Made by a program: the position numbers and the translations under genes. A stretch of 64,000 nucleotides of DNA, from NCBI GenBank assembly GCA_021777055.1, contig JAIQZO010000042.1:1-64000 (forward strand), given 5' to 3'. The stretch's first letter is position 1; each line of letters opens with the position of its first letter. Source of the DNA: Candidatus Anammoxibacter sp. (GTDB taxonomy: Bacteria > Planctomycetota > Brocadiia > Brocadiales > Anammoxibacteraceae). Below are positions 19,069 through 28,200 of this stretch, piece after piece. Under the pieces are notes generated by a model. It had not been told where the DNA came from. It worked only from the letters and a program-made list of their open reading frames with translations, and ran no database searches.

Positions 19069-21474
19069 ATGGAGATGGATGAATTTCTTAAAGAAGACAA
19101 TGACGACGAAAACTTAGAAGAGGAAGAGGAAGAAGAAAACCTGGAAGAGGAGGAGAAAAAAGAGAAGAAAAAGAGGAGAAGAAGGCGAATAATACTCTTA
19201 ATCTTCTTTTTGTTATTCGTCGCTGCTGTTATTTTTATTTTTCTCTGTTTTAAACCGCCTAAACCTGGCGATATACCTTCAAACATAACATTTGGTACCA
19301 CAGAGAACGAAAAGAGTTTTAATATAAAGTATATATCAGACCGTATAGATTTTTTAAAATCCTTTAACTTTTTAAAGCAATCATTAGATTACCAAATAAT
19401 TACAGAGAGCAAGAATTCATGGATGTCTATCCTTGCAAAATCAGGATCAATTGATGGGATTCACGAAACAGAAAAGAGCATATCCATAAAGATTGACAGA
19501 TCAAAATTACGTATCGGCAACAATAAGGGAAGAGTTGTTATACAGACGAATGGTGGTGACAAGACTATTAACGTCACTGTTTCCAGAGAAGACGATGTTA
19601 TAACCATGATAGAAGTGCCTTCAAACGCAGTGTTTATGATTGGTAGTGAATCAACTATTCGATGGGAGGCTACAACCGGAGTAAGCGACTCTGTAAATGT
19701 TTATTTATACCTGAACGATTGTGTTATTAAGAATATAGCCAAAAATTATAATTACAGAAGTGACAATACTAGCCCGGGCGAACTGAAATGGACATTGGAC
19801 AAATCTCTCCTTCCAGGGGGAGAAGGATATACAATCAAAGTAGAAGACGCAAAGAATCATAAAATTTATGGAGAATTGTTTCCGGTTTCAATCAAATATC
19901 AAATAACTAAGGTAAGATTTGACAATATTAATGCCGCTCATCAGGCTCCAAGTTCTGTACAATACATGTTTTCCCTCCGGGACCAATACAACAGGGCTGT
20001 TATTTTTGACACTGATAATAAAAGTATCTACAACTTAAAGATCTGGGAAAACAAGGAGGAGTTAGATTATCTTGAGAGCAACACCTTTCTCTCCACACAA
20101 GACGATTTCCAACTGCAGCTAATGCTGGTACTGGACTTTTCAGCTTCTATGAATGAACATGCAAATGGTGTGGAAACTATGGTTAAAGGAGCGACCTCCC
20201 TAATAGACAGTCTTAAAGAGACGCATGAAATTGGAGTAATAGAGTTCCACGGCCCCCAATCTTCACCTAAAATACTTCAGCAGTTTATTACCAACAAAGA
20301 AGTGGCCATAAATTCTATAAAAGATTTTACATCAAATGCAATTTATAGCGATTTCTCCATTTGCTGGGACGCTGTATATAAAGGTTTGGAGTTATTCCCA
20401 ACAGAGCCTGACCCTAAAGTTTTCAGGGCATTGGTGTTCTTGTCTGATGGGTTTGACAACAGCAGCACACACCTCCCGAATGACATTACCTCCCTTGCAA
20501 ATCAACGAGATATACACATTTATAATATTGGTGTAGGGGATGTACACGAGGAACAGGTTCTTGAAAAGATCTCTAAGAAAACAGGCGGCACATATGTTCA
20601 TGCTCAAAATATGTGTATCCTGCTGGAGCGTTTTCAGCAAATAATAAGGGACCTTGGAGGCCAATATAGGATTACATATGTTACCCCAAAGAAGCTCAAG
20701 GATAATATTTTTACTGTTAAGTGCGAAGCCACATATAACGGAATAAAGAGCATTCCGCCTTTAACAAGAGAGATTGATATCTCGTCAATATACGGAGATA
20801 CACAGAAAGGCATATTAACATTCACGAGCACATTAAATCCTTATGACAAAAAAGCAGAGATTTTTCTCTGGAGCGAACATGCCCCAAGGTATGTCAATGA
20901 ATTTCGCTTCAGGTTAAATGGTAAGCATACAGTGTCCGTTGTATCAACAGATGAAGGAGGTTTATGTGGAAATTGGGAAATCATTAATGAAAATAACGGC
21001 TGGTACCGACTCGTCTCACCTGACAAGAAGAAGCCAAAGAAGGGGCTGTCATTTGGAAGTAACGGTACTGTGTGCAAAATAACCATAAATGACATTAGCA
21101 AAAGTGGCACTACAATTCCATTTAAGCTGGATAATTCGGTTTACACCCTTGGGCAATCATTCTTTGGCGGAAATGATTCTGAAATCGATGCAGAAGGAAA
21201 CTGGAACACCAATATAATAATAGGAACACACTCAAATAAACAAACCCAGAAAAACAATAATGACGTGCCTGTCACTTCTGTGGCGCAAGAGAAGAGTGAT
21301 GAAGAGAGTCTACAAGTCACATCTGAGAAAGAGACGACTATCGAAAAGGACGCTCCAGTCACTTCACCTAAAGAAGAGAAGAGTGACAAGAATGACATGC
21401 ATATCACGTCTCCTAAAGAAGAGAAAATAGAGGGAGAAGAGGAGGAGGAAAAAACAAGTTCCGATCAGATCTAA
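19069..21474 (+). CDS. Membrane-anchored von Willebrand A domain protein with acidic tails
   Basis: 801 residues. Residues 1-40 are a Glu/Asp block then a Lys/Arg block; 41-60 is a single membrane helix, so most of the protein is probably outside the cytoplasm. About 80-175 resembles a BACON-type beta domain (NSWMSI...KINVTV-like pattern) and about 180-275 a KRE9/KNH-type Ig-like domain (GSESTIRWEA, WTLDKSLLPGGEGYTIKV). A vWA domain spans about 350-540 with the metal-ion site DFSAS (356-360) and FLSDGFDNSS. The C-terminal about 75 residues repeat a T/S-P-K-E-E-K pattern and end very acidic. Metal-dependent adhesion or complex assembly is the family role; the partner is unknown. Confidence 0.8.
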   Translation: MEMDEFLKEDNDDENLEEEEEEENLEEEEKKEKKKRRRRRIILLIFFLLFVAAVIFIFLCFKPPKPGDIPSNITFGTTENEKSFNIKYISDRIDFLKSFNFLKQSLDYQIITESKNSWMSILAKSGSIDGIHETEKSISIKIDRSKLRIGNNKGRVVIQTNGGDKTINVTVSREDDVITMIEVPSNAVFMIGSESTIRWEATTGVSDSVNVYLYLNDCVIKNIAKNYNYRSDNTSPGELKWTLDKSLLPGGEGYTIKVEDAKNHKIYGELFPVSIKYQITKVRFDNINAAHQAPSSVQYMFSLRDQYNRAVIFDTDNKSIYNLKIWENKEELDYLESNTFLSTQDDFQLQLMLVLDFSASMNEHANGVETMVKGATSLIDSLKETHEIGVIEFHGPQSSPKILQQFITNKEVAINSIKDFTSNAIYSDFSICWDAVYKGLELFPTEPDPKVFRALVFLSDGFDNSSTHLPNDITSLANQRDIHIYNIGVGDVHEEQVLEKISKKTGGTYVHAQNMCILLERFQQIIRDLGGQYRITYVTPKKLKDNIFTVKCEATYNGIKSIPPLTREIDISSIYGDTQKGILTFTSTLNPYDKKAEIFLWSEHAPRYVNEFRFRLNGKHTVSVVSTDEGGLCGNWEIINENNGWYRLVSPDKKKPKKGLSFGSNGTVCKITINDISKSGTTIPFKLDNSVYTLGQSFFGGNDSEIDAEGNWNTNIIIGTHSNKQTQKNNNDVPVTSVAQEKSDEESLQVTSEKETTIEKDAPVTSPKEEKSDKNDMHITSPKEEKIEGEEEEEKTSSDQI

Positions 21475-21706
21475 AAGATTGATTAAAATTAATAGCGACC
21501 AATATGAAGGTAAGTGTATATAACGGCTTACACTTTTTGTGCTCACCTTCTGGCTATCTTTACATAAACTTCAATTGTAAAACCTTCACCATCGCTAAGG
21601 TAACGCCTCCGGCTTGGCTCAATCTGTTTGAACAAATCTAACCGATATCTGAACACTAAATATGTAAGTTATTTTTACACACTCCTAAATCCATACGAGA
21701 AAACAG

Positions 21707-24700
21707 ATGAAAAGAAAAACTAAATTCTTGATATTTATCCCATTAGCCGTCATCTTAATTATATTAGGCAGTGGAATCTTTATAGCAAACTCGTTTATTG
21801 GGACAGAAAAGTTTAAGGATATGCTTACAGGAAAAATAAAGGAGCAGCTGGAATCTGATGTTTCTATCGGTGAATGGCATGCAAGCATATTTTCAGGAAT
21901 TCAGTTTGAAGAGCTGAGCATAGGACAGCCTCCGGGTTTTGGAACTGGAGATCTGGTAAAGGCTGACTACTTTACATTTAAATTTAATTTTTGGGATTTA
22001 TTAAAAAAGAAAATATCTATTACAGAGGTGGTAATTAGCGAACCACGCATAAACCTTGAGCAAAATGCAAACGGCGAGTGGTTTTTCCAATCAACCTCAG
22101 ATAGTATTGAAACAGCTCAAACCTTACCCCCCTCATCAAGTAGTAATGACGACGATTCGTCATTAACACACCTACTGCCAGTGTACCTCCTTGGTTTACA
22201 GGTAGAAAAATTCACGGTCAAAAACGCAAATTTTGTTGCAAAGGATTACACCGGCAATGTAATCGGTGAACTGAAGAGCTGTAATATTAACGGTAAAGTA
22301 AATATACACTCAGATAAGATTGCCGCAGTTATGAACATAATTGCAGGGTCAATTAAAGCACCGGCTGAAGTAACAGGGCTGGATGCTGATTTGGCAATAA
22401 GCGATCTTAAGACCGACATAAGAGTTGACAACAATAACGCAGAAATAGAAAACTTATCACTAAATATCTTTGACGGAAAAATAGACGCTAAAATCATTTC
22501 GACCAATTATCAAAGTGATAGTCCGGAATTTGATGTTCAAATGACCTTCAAAGAACTTAACCCAAAACCTATCCTTAAGATGGCGGGCCAACCTGCTGAT
22601 ATGATTTCCGGACCGCTTACCAGCAGTCTGAAAGTCAAAATGCAAATCTTATCTGTTGATTCTTTGCAGCAAAACCTGAATTCAATCAAGGAGAATGGCG
22701 TTCTTACAAAAATGGACAAAGAGATGCTTCCCTCACTACGCACACTATTAAAGGACATTACCATTGAATCAAACATCAATATTAGCAAAATTGATACAAT
22801 CAATTTAGAAACGCCAGAAAAGATCAAAATAAACAACCTTAAAACCAACATAAATATCAATAATAGTGGCGTTCAGATAGAAAATTTATCACTGAATATC
22901 TTTGACGGAGAGATAGACGCTAAAATCAATTCTACCAATTATTTAAGCAATAGTCCGGAATTTGATATTCAAATGAATCTTAAAGAGCTTAATCCAAAAC
23001 CAATCCTTGCGATGGCTGGACAGCCTGCGGATATGATTTCCGGACCACTCACCAGCAGCCTGAGTTCCAAAATAGAGATCTTGTCCGTTGATTCTTTAAT
23101 ACAAAATCTTGATCCAATCATGAAGAGCGACATTTTTACAAAAATGGATAAAGAGTTGCTTCCATCACTATACACACTATTAAATGATGTTAACATGGAA
23201 TCAAACATCAATATCAGCAAAATTGATGCAAATAATATTGGAACTATAAAAGAAATTAAATTAAGCAACATTGATATTCCATTTAAAGTTGCTAAACAGG
23301 AGATTTCGGCAAATAATATAAAAATGGACATCTGGGGCGGCAATGTTCAGTTTTCAGTTACATCACGTCTCCATCCGGACACTCCGGACTTTAAGGTCAA
23401 GATCATAACGGAAAACTTGGAACAGGAACCGCTTTTCAAGATTGCAGAAACGAACAATGATTACTTACAGGGAACATTTAATACCACAATAGAAATGGAA
23501 GGCTCGTTAAAAGATCCACTACCATTTGTACCGGAAAACATCAAAAACCTGAACCTTAAAGGCCACATTTCGGCAAAGGATCTTTCTACAAAGCCTACAG
23601 GAACTATAAACACCATAGAAATACCGTTTGATATCAAGAACAACAGGCTTTCCGTAACAGATTCCTTTATTAAAGCCTTTGGCGGGGATATGAACACATC
23701 ATTAACAGTTGACAATATCTCTAATTACGACACCATTGATTCCGCTTTAATGCCTACATTTGACATTAAATCAAAGATAATGAATTTAAATGCCAGGACA
23801 CTCTTCGACATAATTATGCAAGACCCTGAAATGATAGGAGGTGAACTCAATGCAGATTTCAAGATGGCTGGAACTGGAAACACCCTATCTAATTTAAACG
23901 CGATGGGCTTCTTTGCAATACCATTTATGGATGTTAAGATGATCGACAGCATGGTCAAAAACATCAAAGGGGAGATTAAGATTAAAAATGAGAACGCTAC
24001 CGTTGAAGATTTCACTGCGGATATTTACAACGGTTCAATACTGGCAAACGGAAGTTATGGACTCTCCACATATGATTTCCGCGGCAAAGTAACCATGGTG
24101 GATTTAGATATTTCCAAGGCGCTGGAAGGCCCAGTCAAAGATCTTCCATCTATAAAGAAATTTCTAAACACAACGGAAGTAATGACTGGTACGATTTGCG
24201 GAACATCAACCGTTACAGGTAATATAGACCACCCTGAAGAGATGAACGGGGATTATGCATTTAACATTAAAGACGGAGTTATCTCTGGCCACCCCATACA
24301 GGCAACGCTCTCTAAGGTAATAGATACACCAGAGATTAATGATATAAGATTCTCTAAGATTGACACAAAAGGCTCTATTAAAGGTATGGAAGTAAAAGTC
24401 GATGAGTTCTATTTATCATCTACAGATATAACTGTCAATTGTGAAAACGGAATTGTTGACCTGGAGAAAGAGAAACTTAATATCCCTGTAAACATTGGTT
24501 TTTCACCTAAAATAGCTAAAAAGCTTAGAAAACCGGTTAAAGAGATTCAGTACGGACTAACAGAGAAATCAGATGGGATGCAATACCTGCCAACGTTTGC
24601 AATAAGTGGAAGCCTTTACAATCCGGATATAAAAAAGGCCCTGGTTGAAGTACTTGTAAAGACCACGGCAAAAGGATTCCTTAAAAAAGAGATATTTAAG

Positions 24701-25012
24701 TCATTAGGAATGGATGATAAGCAGGCCGCAAATGAAAGCAAAGAAACAGAAGCAGGAGAAGAGGAAGCGTCAACTCAAGGACTAATTGATGACCTTATAA
24801 GCGGACAGACAGAGAAAGAGAAAGAAAAAGAAAAAGAGAAAGAGAAGGAGAAGGAGAAAGACAGCAAACAAGAACTATTTGAAGACATACTTGGTAGCTT
24901 GCTAGGCGACGAAGAGGAGAATAATGAGGAAAACGAAGAGAAAGGCACTGACGATGAGAAAAAGAAGAAATTGAACCCTAAAAAACTGCTAAATGATATC
25001 TTTGGATTTTAG
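21707..25012 (+). CDS. AsmA-family (AsmA/TamB-like) inner-membrane-anchored periplasmic protein
   Basis: 1101 residues. One N-terminal membrane helix (about 4-28) is followed by an AsmA N-terminal segment (KISITEVVISEPRINLE-type strands) and long beta-rich repeats; the AsmA C-terminal region is near 720-1000 (VEDFTADIYNGSILANGSY). Relatives act in lipid transport and envelope integrity. About 144 residues are tandemly duplicated (around 245-388 and 389-532), sharing NLSLNIFDG, ELNPKPIL and AGQPADMISGPLTSSL. The tail holds an EK dipeptide run and an acidic stretch, echoing the upstream vWA protein's tail. It lies 230 bases after that gene; co-transcription is possible but unproven. Confidence 0.85.
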   Translation: MKRKTKFLIFIPLAVILIILGSGIFIANSFIGTEKFKDMLTGKIKEQLESDVSIGEWHASIFSGIQFEELSIGQPPGFGTGDLVKADYFTFKFNFWDLLKKKISITEVVISEPRINLEQNANGEWFFQSTSDSIETAQTLPPSSSSNDDDSSLTHLLPVYLLGLQVEKFTVKNANFVAKDYTGNVIGELKSCNINGKVNIHSDKIAAVMNIIAGSIKAPAEVTGLDADLAISDLKTDIRVDNNNAEIENLSLNIFDGKIDAKIISTNYQSDSPEFDVQMTFKELNPKPILKMAGQPADMISGPLTSSLKVKMQILSVDSLQQNLNSIKENGVLTKMDKEMLPSLRTLLKDITIESNINISKIDTINLETPEKIKINNLKTNININNSGVQIENLSLNIFDGEIDAKINSTNYLSNSPEFDIQMNLKELNPKPILAMAGQPADMISGPLTSSLSSKIEILSVDSLIQNLDPIMKSDIFTKMDKELLPSLYTLLNDVNMESNINISKIDANNIGTIKEIKLSNIDIPFKVAKQEISANNIKMDIWGGNVQFSVTSRLHPDTPDFKVKIITENLEQEPLFKIAETNNDYLQGTFNTTIEMEGSLKDPLPFVPENIKNLNLKGHISAKDLSTKPTGTINTIEIPFDIKNNRLSVTDSFIKAFGGDMNTSLTVDNISNYDTIDSALMPTFDIKSKIMNLNARTLFDIIMQDPEMIGGELNADFKMAGTGNTLSNLNAMGFFAIPFMDVKMIDSMVKNIKGEIKIKNENATVEDFTADIYNGSILANGSYGLSTYDFRGKVTMVDLDISKALEGPVKDLPSIKKFLNTTEVMTGTICGTSTVTGNIDHPEEMNGDYAFNIKDGVISGHPIQATLSKVIDTPEINDIRFSKIDTKGSIKGMEVKVDEFYLSSTDITVNCENGIVDLEKEKLNIPVNIGFSPKIAKKLRKPVKEIQYGLTEKSDGMQYLPTFAISGSLYNPDIKKALVEVLVKTTAKGFLKKEIFKSLGMDDKQAANESKETEAGEEEASTQGLIDDLISGQTEKEKEKEKEKEKEKEKDSKQELFEDILGSLLGDEEENNEENEEKGTDDEKKKKLNPKKLLNDIFGF
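22447..23305 (+). repeat. 432-bp tandem duplication inside the AsmA-like gene
   Basis: The segment starting with GAAAACTTATCAC at 22448 recurs at 22880 as GAAAATTTATCAC, an offset of exactly 432 bases (144 codons). Protein similarity between the two units is high across their length, so the duplication is in frame and fairly recent or under selection for sameness. Confidence 0.85.
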
Positions 25013-25340
25013 CATGAAAGTTTCCGGAATGAGTTTGCTTAATTTTAAAATCCACATCGTTTATAACCACCAAAAGAACAAATAGACATCTTTCCTGCTT
25101 TTTATATATAATAATGCAATTATTGAAACTTTTTACTAATTCTTGTTGTCTAATAACATACAAGGAACACCTTTTGCGCTAAATAGTCTAAACCGAGGGT
25201 GGCGATTTTAACAGGTAAAAGATATCTAGTAAAGCAGAAACCATTTTTAAAGGGGGGGGAACTAACAATAGTAAAGAATAACAGTCTATCCTAAATTTTT
25301 ATAACATATAATTTTTCTAATTTTTCATAGGAGAAAAAGA
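25013..25340. other. Spacer with no feature beyond a G run
   Basis: AT-rich spacer of about 330 bases. A run of eight G (about 25252-25259) is the only oddity. No gene or structured RNA was recognised. Confidence 0.4.
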
Positions 25341-25844
25341 ATGAACAAATTAATTTTAAAGGCCGTATTTGTTGCAGGAATCGCACTAAGTGTACACTCT
25401 GTCTCTTTTGCAGATTCAAACGCGGTAAATAAAGACGAACTGCTCAGCATTATTATGAGTTCAATGTCTGAAGAGCAATTTAACGCTATTACAAACCAAC
25501 TTAATGACATGACGCCACAGGAAAAAGCATTATACAAAATGCAGTTCAAGAAGGCAAAACTGCAATATAAAGTTAAGTGGGCACAGACTAAAACAAAGTG
25601 GAGAATTCAAAAGGAGACAGCAAAGGCAGCATTAAATTCTCAGAATTTAACGGAGCAAGAAAAAGCCTTATTACAAGCCAAGGTAAAAGCTGACGTACTA
25701 AAAGAATCAATCTCTGAAAACTTGACCCCTCAACAAAAGGCAGAACTTAAGCAAAGGAAAAAAGACGCGCAAAAGAATGTAGAGAAAATACGGGAAAGGA
25801 TAAAGGAGAGGGTAGAAGAACGTCAACAAAAACATGGAAACTAA
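25341..25844 (+). CDS. Small secreted helical protein, function unknown
   Basis: 167 residues with a Sec signal peptide (KLILKAVFVAGIALSVHSVSFA, given here as KLILKAVFVAG and IALSVHSVSFA; cut after SFA). The mature part is almost all helix-forming and rich in Lys, Gln and Glu, with two similar LTxQxKAxL segments (MTPQEKALYK and LTEQEKALLQ, then LTPQQKAELK). This recalls periplasmic CpxP/Spy-like helical proteins, but I see no LTxxQ signature pair good enough to claim that. The start is supported by AGGAGAAA about 7 bases upstream. A strong hairpin follows the stop, so the gene is probably transcribed alone. Confidence 0.75.
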   Translation: MNKLILKAVFVAGIALSVHSVSFADSNAVNKDELLSIIMSSMSEEQFNAITNQLNDMTPQEKALYKMQFKKAKLQYKVKWAQTKTKWRIQKETAKAALNSQNLTEQEKALLQAKVKADVLKESISENLTPQQKAELKQRKKDAQKNVEKIRERIKERVEERQQKHGN

Positions 25845-25853
25845 ATGTTTAGC

Positions 25854-25884
25854 ATTACGTTCCCAGTATTTCTGGGAACGTAAT
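25854..25884 (+). terminator. 13-bp perfect stem after the secreted-protein gene
   Basis: ATTACGTTCCCAG pairs perfectly with CTGGGAACGTAAT around TATTT, 10 bases after the stop codon. The downstream T tract is weak (TATTTA), so it may be a terminator or an mRNA-stabilising hairpin. A convergent gene ends at 25946. Confidence 0.65.
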
Positions 25885-25945
25885 TATTTACCAACATGAA
25901 GGCTTATCTACAAGAAAAGGCAAAGAAACTAATCGCTTAATGAAA

Positions 25946-28084
25946 TTAATCAGCAACGGTAGAAAACATAACATCTACCGGAATAAGCACTTCCCACTCG
26001 CTACCTGGCAAACGCCACAACAATTGCATAACTGCACCGCCACCACCATCAAAATACTCAACTTTGATGTGATGTAATCCTTTTTTCAGAAATACAGTTC
26101 CTGCGACATGCTGCGAAGCATGAAATCCCCCATTTTCAACAACTATTTCCCCATCAATAGTCACAACTGAACCATCGTCTGATTTAGTCGCAATTTGATA
26201 TGCTCCCGGTTTTTCAATCATAAGATAACCTTCCCACTTAATACTAAAAGGCGACCTGTATGGTTTTGACGAACTACTATAATCAAACGATATAAGTTTA
26301 TTTTCTACAGTATCCAGAAATGGCTTCCCAAGGAATTCAATATTGTAATACCAGCTCTTATGCAAACCTGGCTTGAGTTCGGCCATTGAAGGTATTTCTA
26401 TACGCTTCTGAACACTTGTCGCGTTGGGTGACCCAGCATCACTGCCATATACAGCCTCATACAGGCCTTTTTGAATATGCGCAACAAACCACACGCTTGG
26501 CCGCATCTCAAAGAGTCTGGTCTTATAACTCCCTTTTAATTTTTTCTCTAATTCTTTCGTCTGATTCTTCCGCGCAAGTATCACGGCTGAACTAGGATTG
26601 GAAATCATTTTACCCCAGAATTTTGCATTTTTGAACTCACGTAAATACCATGGTAACGGCCAGTATGAATCACCAACAACATTTATAACCATATCCTTGC
26701 CAGCAACATCTGAAAGTTCCTCCAATGTATCAATCAAATTGTAGATATCGCGGCTAGTTTGCACATACACCAATTCATTCCTATCGTCATCATAATCATA
26801 AAAATTAAAGATAACTGACTGATAACAGAAAAACCCGAAAATCGATACATATACAATGTAATACAGAATCAGACACCATGCTCTACCAGTAGATTTACAA
26901 TTGACAACCTCTTCGTTTCGCCGAATATTACCATTTACAAGCAGCTCCTTTGTTGCGCTATCGCCACCGCGTCCAGTCAGTAGGCCGTACATCCCATTTA
27001 CAAATATCCCTGCAGAGACAGCTAAAGGAATAGTAAAGTTTATAACCAACCAGGGAGTCTTGTAAGGTATCATGGAGTATATAAGAAACATAAAGAAGGA
27101 CCATAGCCCCACAAATACTGCAAATTTTTGTTTGGTCTTAAATGAGTAAAGAATTCCACAAACACCTAATACTAATATTGGAAGCTCATACTTACGCAAT
27201 ATTGTAAAATAATAGATAAATGGCTTTGCATGTCCCCCGGCACCATGTGTCCCTGTATCAGTCCATATCATAAGTGTTGTTAATATGCCTTTTACACCTT
27301 TATAATAGGTGAAAAAAGAGGAATACAAGAGAAAATTAATAAGCACAAAGATCCCTAAGCCAATAAGGATAATATACTTTTTTTGCCAGCACTCCTTTAT
27401 AAAAGAGATAAAAACTGTTTTAAGATATGGGGCCCGTGTATTTCCTCTCCGGTTACCTTCACCATTTATCCTATACTCTTCCCCTTTATTAAAATAGGTC
27501 AAGATCCATTCAAAAATGTACGCACCTGCAAAGGAAATGGTAAAAACCGCAAAAGTTATTATATATGTCTCCTTAACGGTTATAGTAAACGCCATACTAG
27601 CTGCAGCAAAATAAATGTACCGTGATTTCCTTGATTCTCCATAAAGAAAAAAAGAGACAACCGTGGCTAATGAGAAAAACACCAGGTATGTTTCATGGAT
27701 AGTGTCTCTTGCAAAAAAGGAATCGGCAGGAGACACCGCAATCAATAAACCTGACGTTAACAATCCGACCCAACCCAATCTCTTTCTTAATGGGTAAAGC
27801 AGCGCGATAACCATAACACCAAACAATGCAGGCAATAACCTAAACGAAAAATCAGACATCCCTAGAATATAAAACGGGATCAATCCTATGTAATAAAGGA
27901 AAGGACCATGGTAATTAGCGGGATCGTAATGATAGTGATTTTTATCATACAAGTTGCGAAGAAAGAAGCTGTTAACCCCTTCATCCGAATGAAAAGGCCT
28001 GAGATCAATATCCCAGTACCTCATCAACCCCGCAACAACAAGCGGTAAAAAAAAAGCTAAATATATTATTTTATTTTTATTCAC
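25946..28084 (-). CDS. Membrane glycosyltransferase (Agl23/GT39-like) fused to a PA14 domain
   Basis: 712 residues. The N-terminal half is polytopic and matches the Agl23-type GT39/GT83 fold: LRPFHSDEGVNSFF (the DE catalytic-type pair after helix 1), HYDPANYHGPFLYY and FRLLPALFG. Such enzymes usually transfer sugars from lipid carriers on the outer face of the membrane. Residues about 575-705 form a PA14 domain (GYLMIEKPGAYQIATKSDDG, VVENGGFHASQ, VEYFDGGGGAVMQLLW), a carbohydrate-binding beta-barrel. The next gene upstream has the same fusion. It would be an envelope or surface-glycan enzyme; donor and acceptor are unknown. Confidence 0.8.
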   Translation of the reverse strand: MNKNKIIYLAFFLPLVVAGLMRYWDIDLRPFHSDEGVNSFFLRNLYDKNHYHYDPANYHGPFLYYIGLIPFYILGMSDFSFRLLPALFGVMVIALLYPLRKRLGWVGLLTSGLLIAVSPADSFFARDTIHETYLVFFSLATVVSFFLYGESRKSRYIYFAAASMAFTITVKETYIITFAVFTISFAGAYIFEWILTYFNKGEEYRINGEGNRRGNTRAPYLKTVFISFIKECWQKKYIILIGLGIFVLINFLLYSSFFTYYKGVKGILTTLMIWTDTGTHGAGGHAKPFIYYFTILRKYELPILVLGVCGILYSFKTKQKFAVFVGLWSFFMFLIYSMIPYKTPWLVINFTIPLAVSAGIFVNGMYGLLTGRGGDSATKELLVNGNIRRNEEVVNCKSTGRAWCLILYYIVYVSIFGFFCYQSVIFNFYDYDDDRNELVYVQTSRDIYNLIDTLEELSDVAGKDMVINVVGDSYWPLPWYLREFKNAKFWGKMISNPSSAVILARKNQTKELEKKLKGSYKTRLFEMRPSVWFVAHIQKGLYEAVYGSDAGSPNATSVQKRIEIPSMAELKPGLHKSWYYNIEFLGKPFLDTVENKLISFDYSSSSKPYRSPFSIKWEGYLMIEKPGAYQIATKSDDGSVVTIDGEIVVENGGFHASQHVAGTVFLKKGLHHIKVEYFDGGGGAVMQLLWRLPGSEWEVLIPVDVMFSTVAD

Positions 28085-28099
28085 GATTATCAGAAAAAA

Positions 28100-28141
28100 T
28101 GCCTAAAATGCCTAAAACGCCTAAAATGCCTAAAATGCCTA
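28100..28141. repeat. 9-bp tandem array (TGCCTAAAA x about 4.7)
   Basis: Units at 28100, 28109, 28118, 28127 and a partial at 28136; one unit has C for T. The same 9-base word forms the arms of the MITE-like element at 12906-13178. It lies in the 116-base gap between the two PA14 glycosyltransferase genes, just before the start of the downstream one. Confidence 0.85.
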
Positions 28142-28200
28142 GCAGATATTAAAGTTTAAGACCATCCAAACAATACAGAGGAAAGAAGAAATAATACCAT

